Shown here: in pieces, positions 29,512 through 29,757 of the stretch
Layout of the letters: each line of letters starts with the position of its first letter
How positions within the stretch are numbered: the first letter of the stretch is position 1
NCBI GenBank assembly: GCA_934248075.1
Contig: CAKQKH010000016.1
Span: 1-29,757, forward strand
DNA: 29,757 bases
Source of the DNA: an uncultured Alphaproteobacteria bacterium
Lineage (GTDB): Bacteria > Pseudomonadota > Alphaproteobacteria > RF32 > CAG-239
Direction of reading: 5' to 3'
Program-made: the position numbers and the translations under genes
The notes under the pieces: model-generated
What the model was told of the DNA's origin: nothing
Database searches by the model: none
What the model saw: only the letters and a program-made list of their open reading frames with translations

Positions 29512-29539
29512 TTGTCGCATAATATATATTATGAATAGT
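29512..29539 (+). other. Right attachment site (attR) with dif-like XerC/XerD site
   Basis: ttgtcgcataa, then the six-base centre tatata, then ttatgaatagt. This 11-6-11 layout matches bacterial dif; E. coli dif has CGCATAA and TTATG in the same places with a 6-bp centre. The left prophage border repeats the first 18 bases. Hence the site appears to be the chromosomal dif half joined to the virus. Beyond it, 29540-29757 is non-coding as far as I can see. Confidence 0.75.
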
Positions 29540-29757
29540 TAGGGGTGTTATTAATGAGCCACAAACCTAGAATCACGACAATCAGCACAAATCATACTTT
29601 CACATCAATTTAAAAAATTGTGCGTTCTCACAGCGAGCAAATTTTATTTCTGCCTAAAAATATCCGTCGTGTCATTCTGACAGCTCTAAAAAATTATGTT
29701 AGCGGTTTTGTTCTTTCTGACCATTTACAAATACCGCGATTGCGTTGTTGGGATTGC

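Larger units (their letters stand above)
21468..29528 (+). mobile_element. Integrated tailless phage (double-jelly-roll type) at a dif-like site
   Basis: An 18-bp direct repeat (tttgtcgcataatatata at 21468-21485 and 29511-29528) bounds 8.04 kb per unit. Inside are an initiator with iterons, a packaging ATPase, a candidate double-jelly-roll capsid protein, many tiny membrane proteins, a peptidoglycan hydrolase, holin-like peptides, a Bor-type lipoprotein and a regulator. There is no terminase, portal, tail gene, integrase or transposase. Rightward early and late operons and a leftward lysogeny pair give a temperate-phage layout. Size and gene set fit PM2-like (Corticoviridae-like) or similar small membrane-containing phages; a relationship to FLiP-like ssDNA phages is an alternative. 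Confidence 0.8.

Noticed and set aside
29554..29613. Tiny frame of 19 codons beyond the right att site
   Set aside because: Very short, no conserved feature; GGGG upstream could be chance.

Overview
The window looks like the chromosome of an uncultivated, probably host- or gut-associated alphaproteobacterium carrying a small integrated virus. The alphaproteobacterial reading is an inference. It rests on a free-standing rpsD, on intergenic dispersed repeats of the kind that yield spurious WIPAFARMT-type translations, and on the general flavour of the proteins. No rRNA, tRNA or CRISPR array was recognised.

Chromosomal part (1-21467). Two secreted cysteine-rich proteins come first: a tandem-repeat protein, then a protein with a phage tail-collar-like fold. 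On the minus strand follow a CDP-alcohol phosphatidyltransferase and a DsbD-type thiol:disulfide interchange protein, translationally coupled. Next is a compact plus-strand operon, apbE-rseC-rnfBCDGEA (4408-10740), which encodes a complete Rnf/Rsx ferredoxin:NAD oxidoreductase together with its flavin-attaching enzyme. Then come a type-5 uracil-DNA glycosylase (minus), an outer-membrane beta-barrel protein, a Nudix-fold protein with a broken Nudix box (minus), a TPR-methyltransferase fusion (minus), rpsD, a large membrane protein of the sulfatase/alkaline-phosphatase fold, yejE and yejF of a peptide ABC importer (yejA and yejB are absent here), and a small membrane protein. About 620 bp of dispersed and palindromic repeats follow.

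Integrated virus (21468-29528, about 8.04 kb). An 18-bp direct repeat flanks a compact module. The right copy reads as a dif-like XerC/XerD site with an 11-6-11 layout. No integrase or transposase gene lies inside, so the element most likely integrates with the host Xer recombinases. Its left (early) arm encodes a winged-helix initiator whose own gene carries five palindromic iterons and an AT-rich stretch (a candidate origin), then overlapping small genes ending in an FtsK/HerA-type packaging ATPase. After a strong terminator the late operon encodes a 28-residue membrane peptide, a 310-residue protein that is best read as a double-jelly-roll major capsid protein, several small membrane proteins, vertex/spike candidates, a membrane-anchored SleB-type cell-wall hydrolase, holin-like peptides and a highly basic DNA-condensing candidate. 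On the minus strand at the right end lie a Bor-family lipoprotein (lysogenic conversion) and an HTH regulator. No tail, portal or terminase genes are seen. The whole is best explained as a temperate, tailless, membrane-containing phage distantly like PM2, resident at dif. This is the most notable system in the window.
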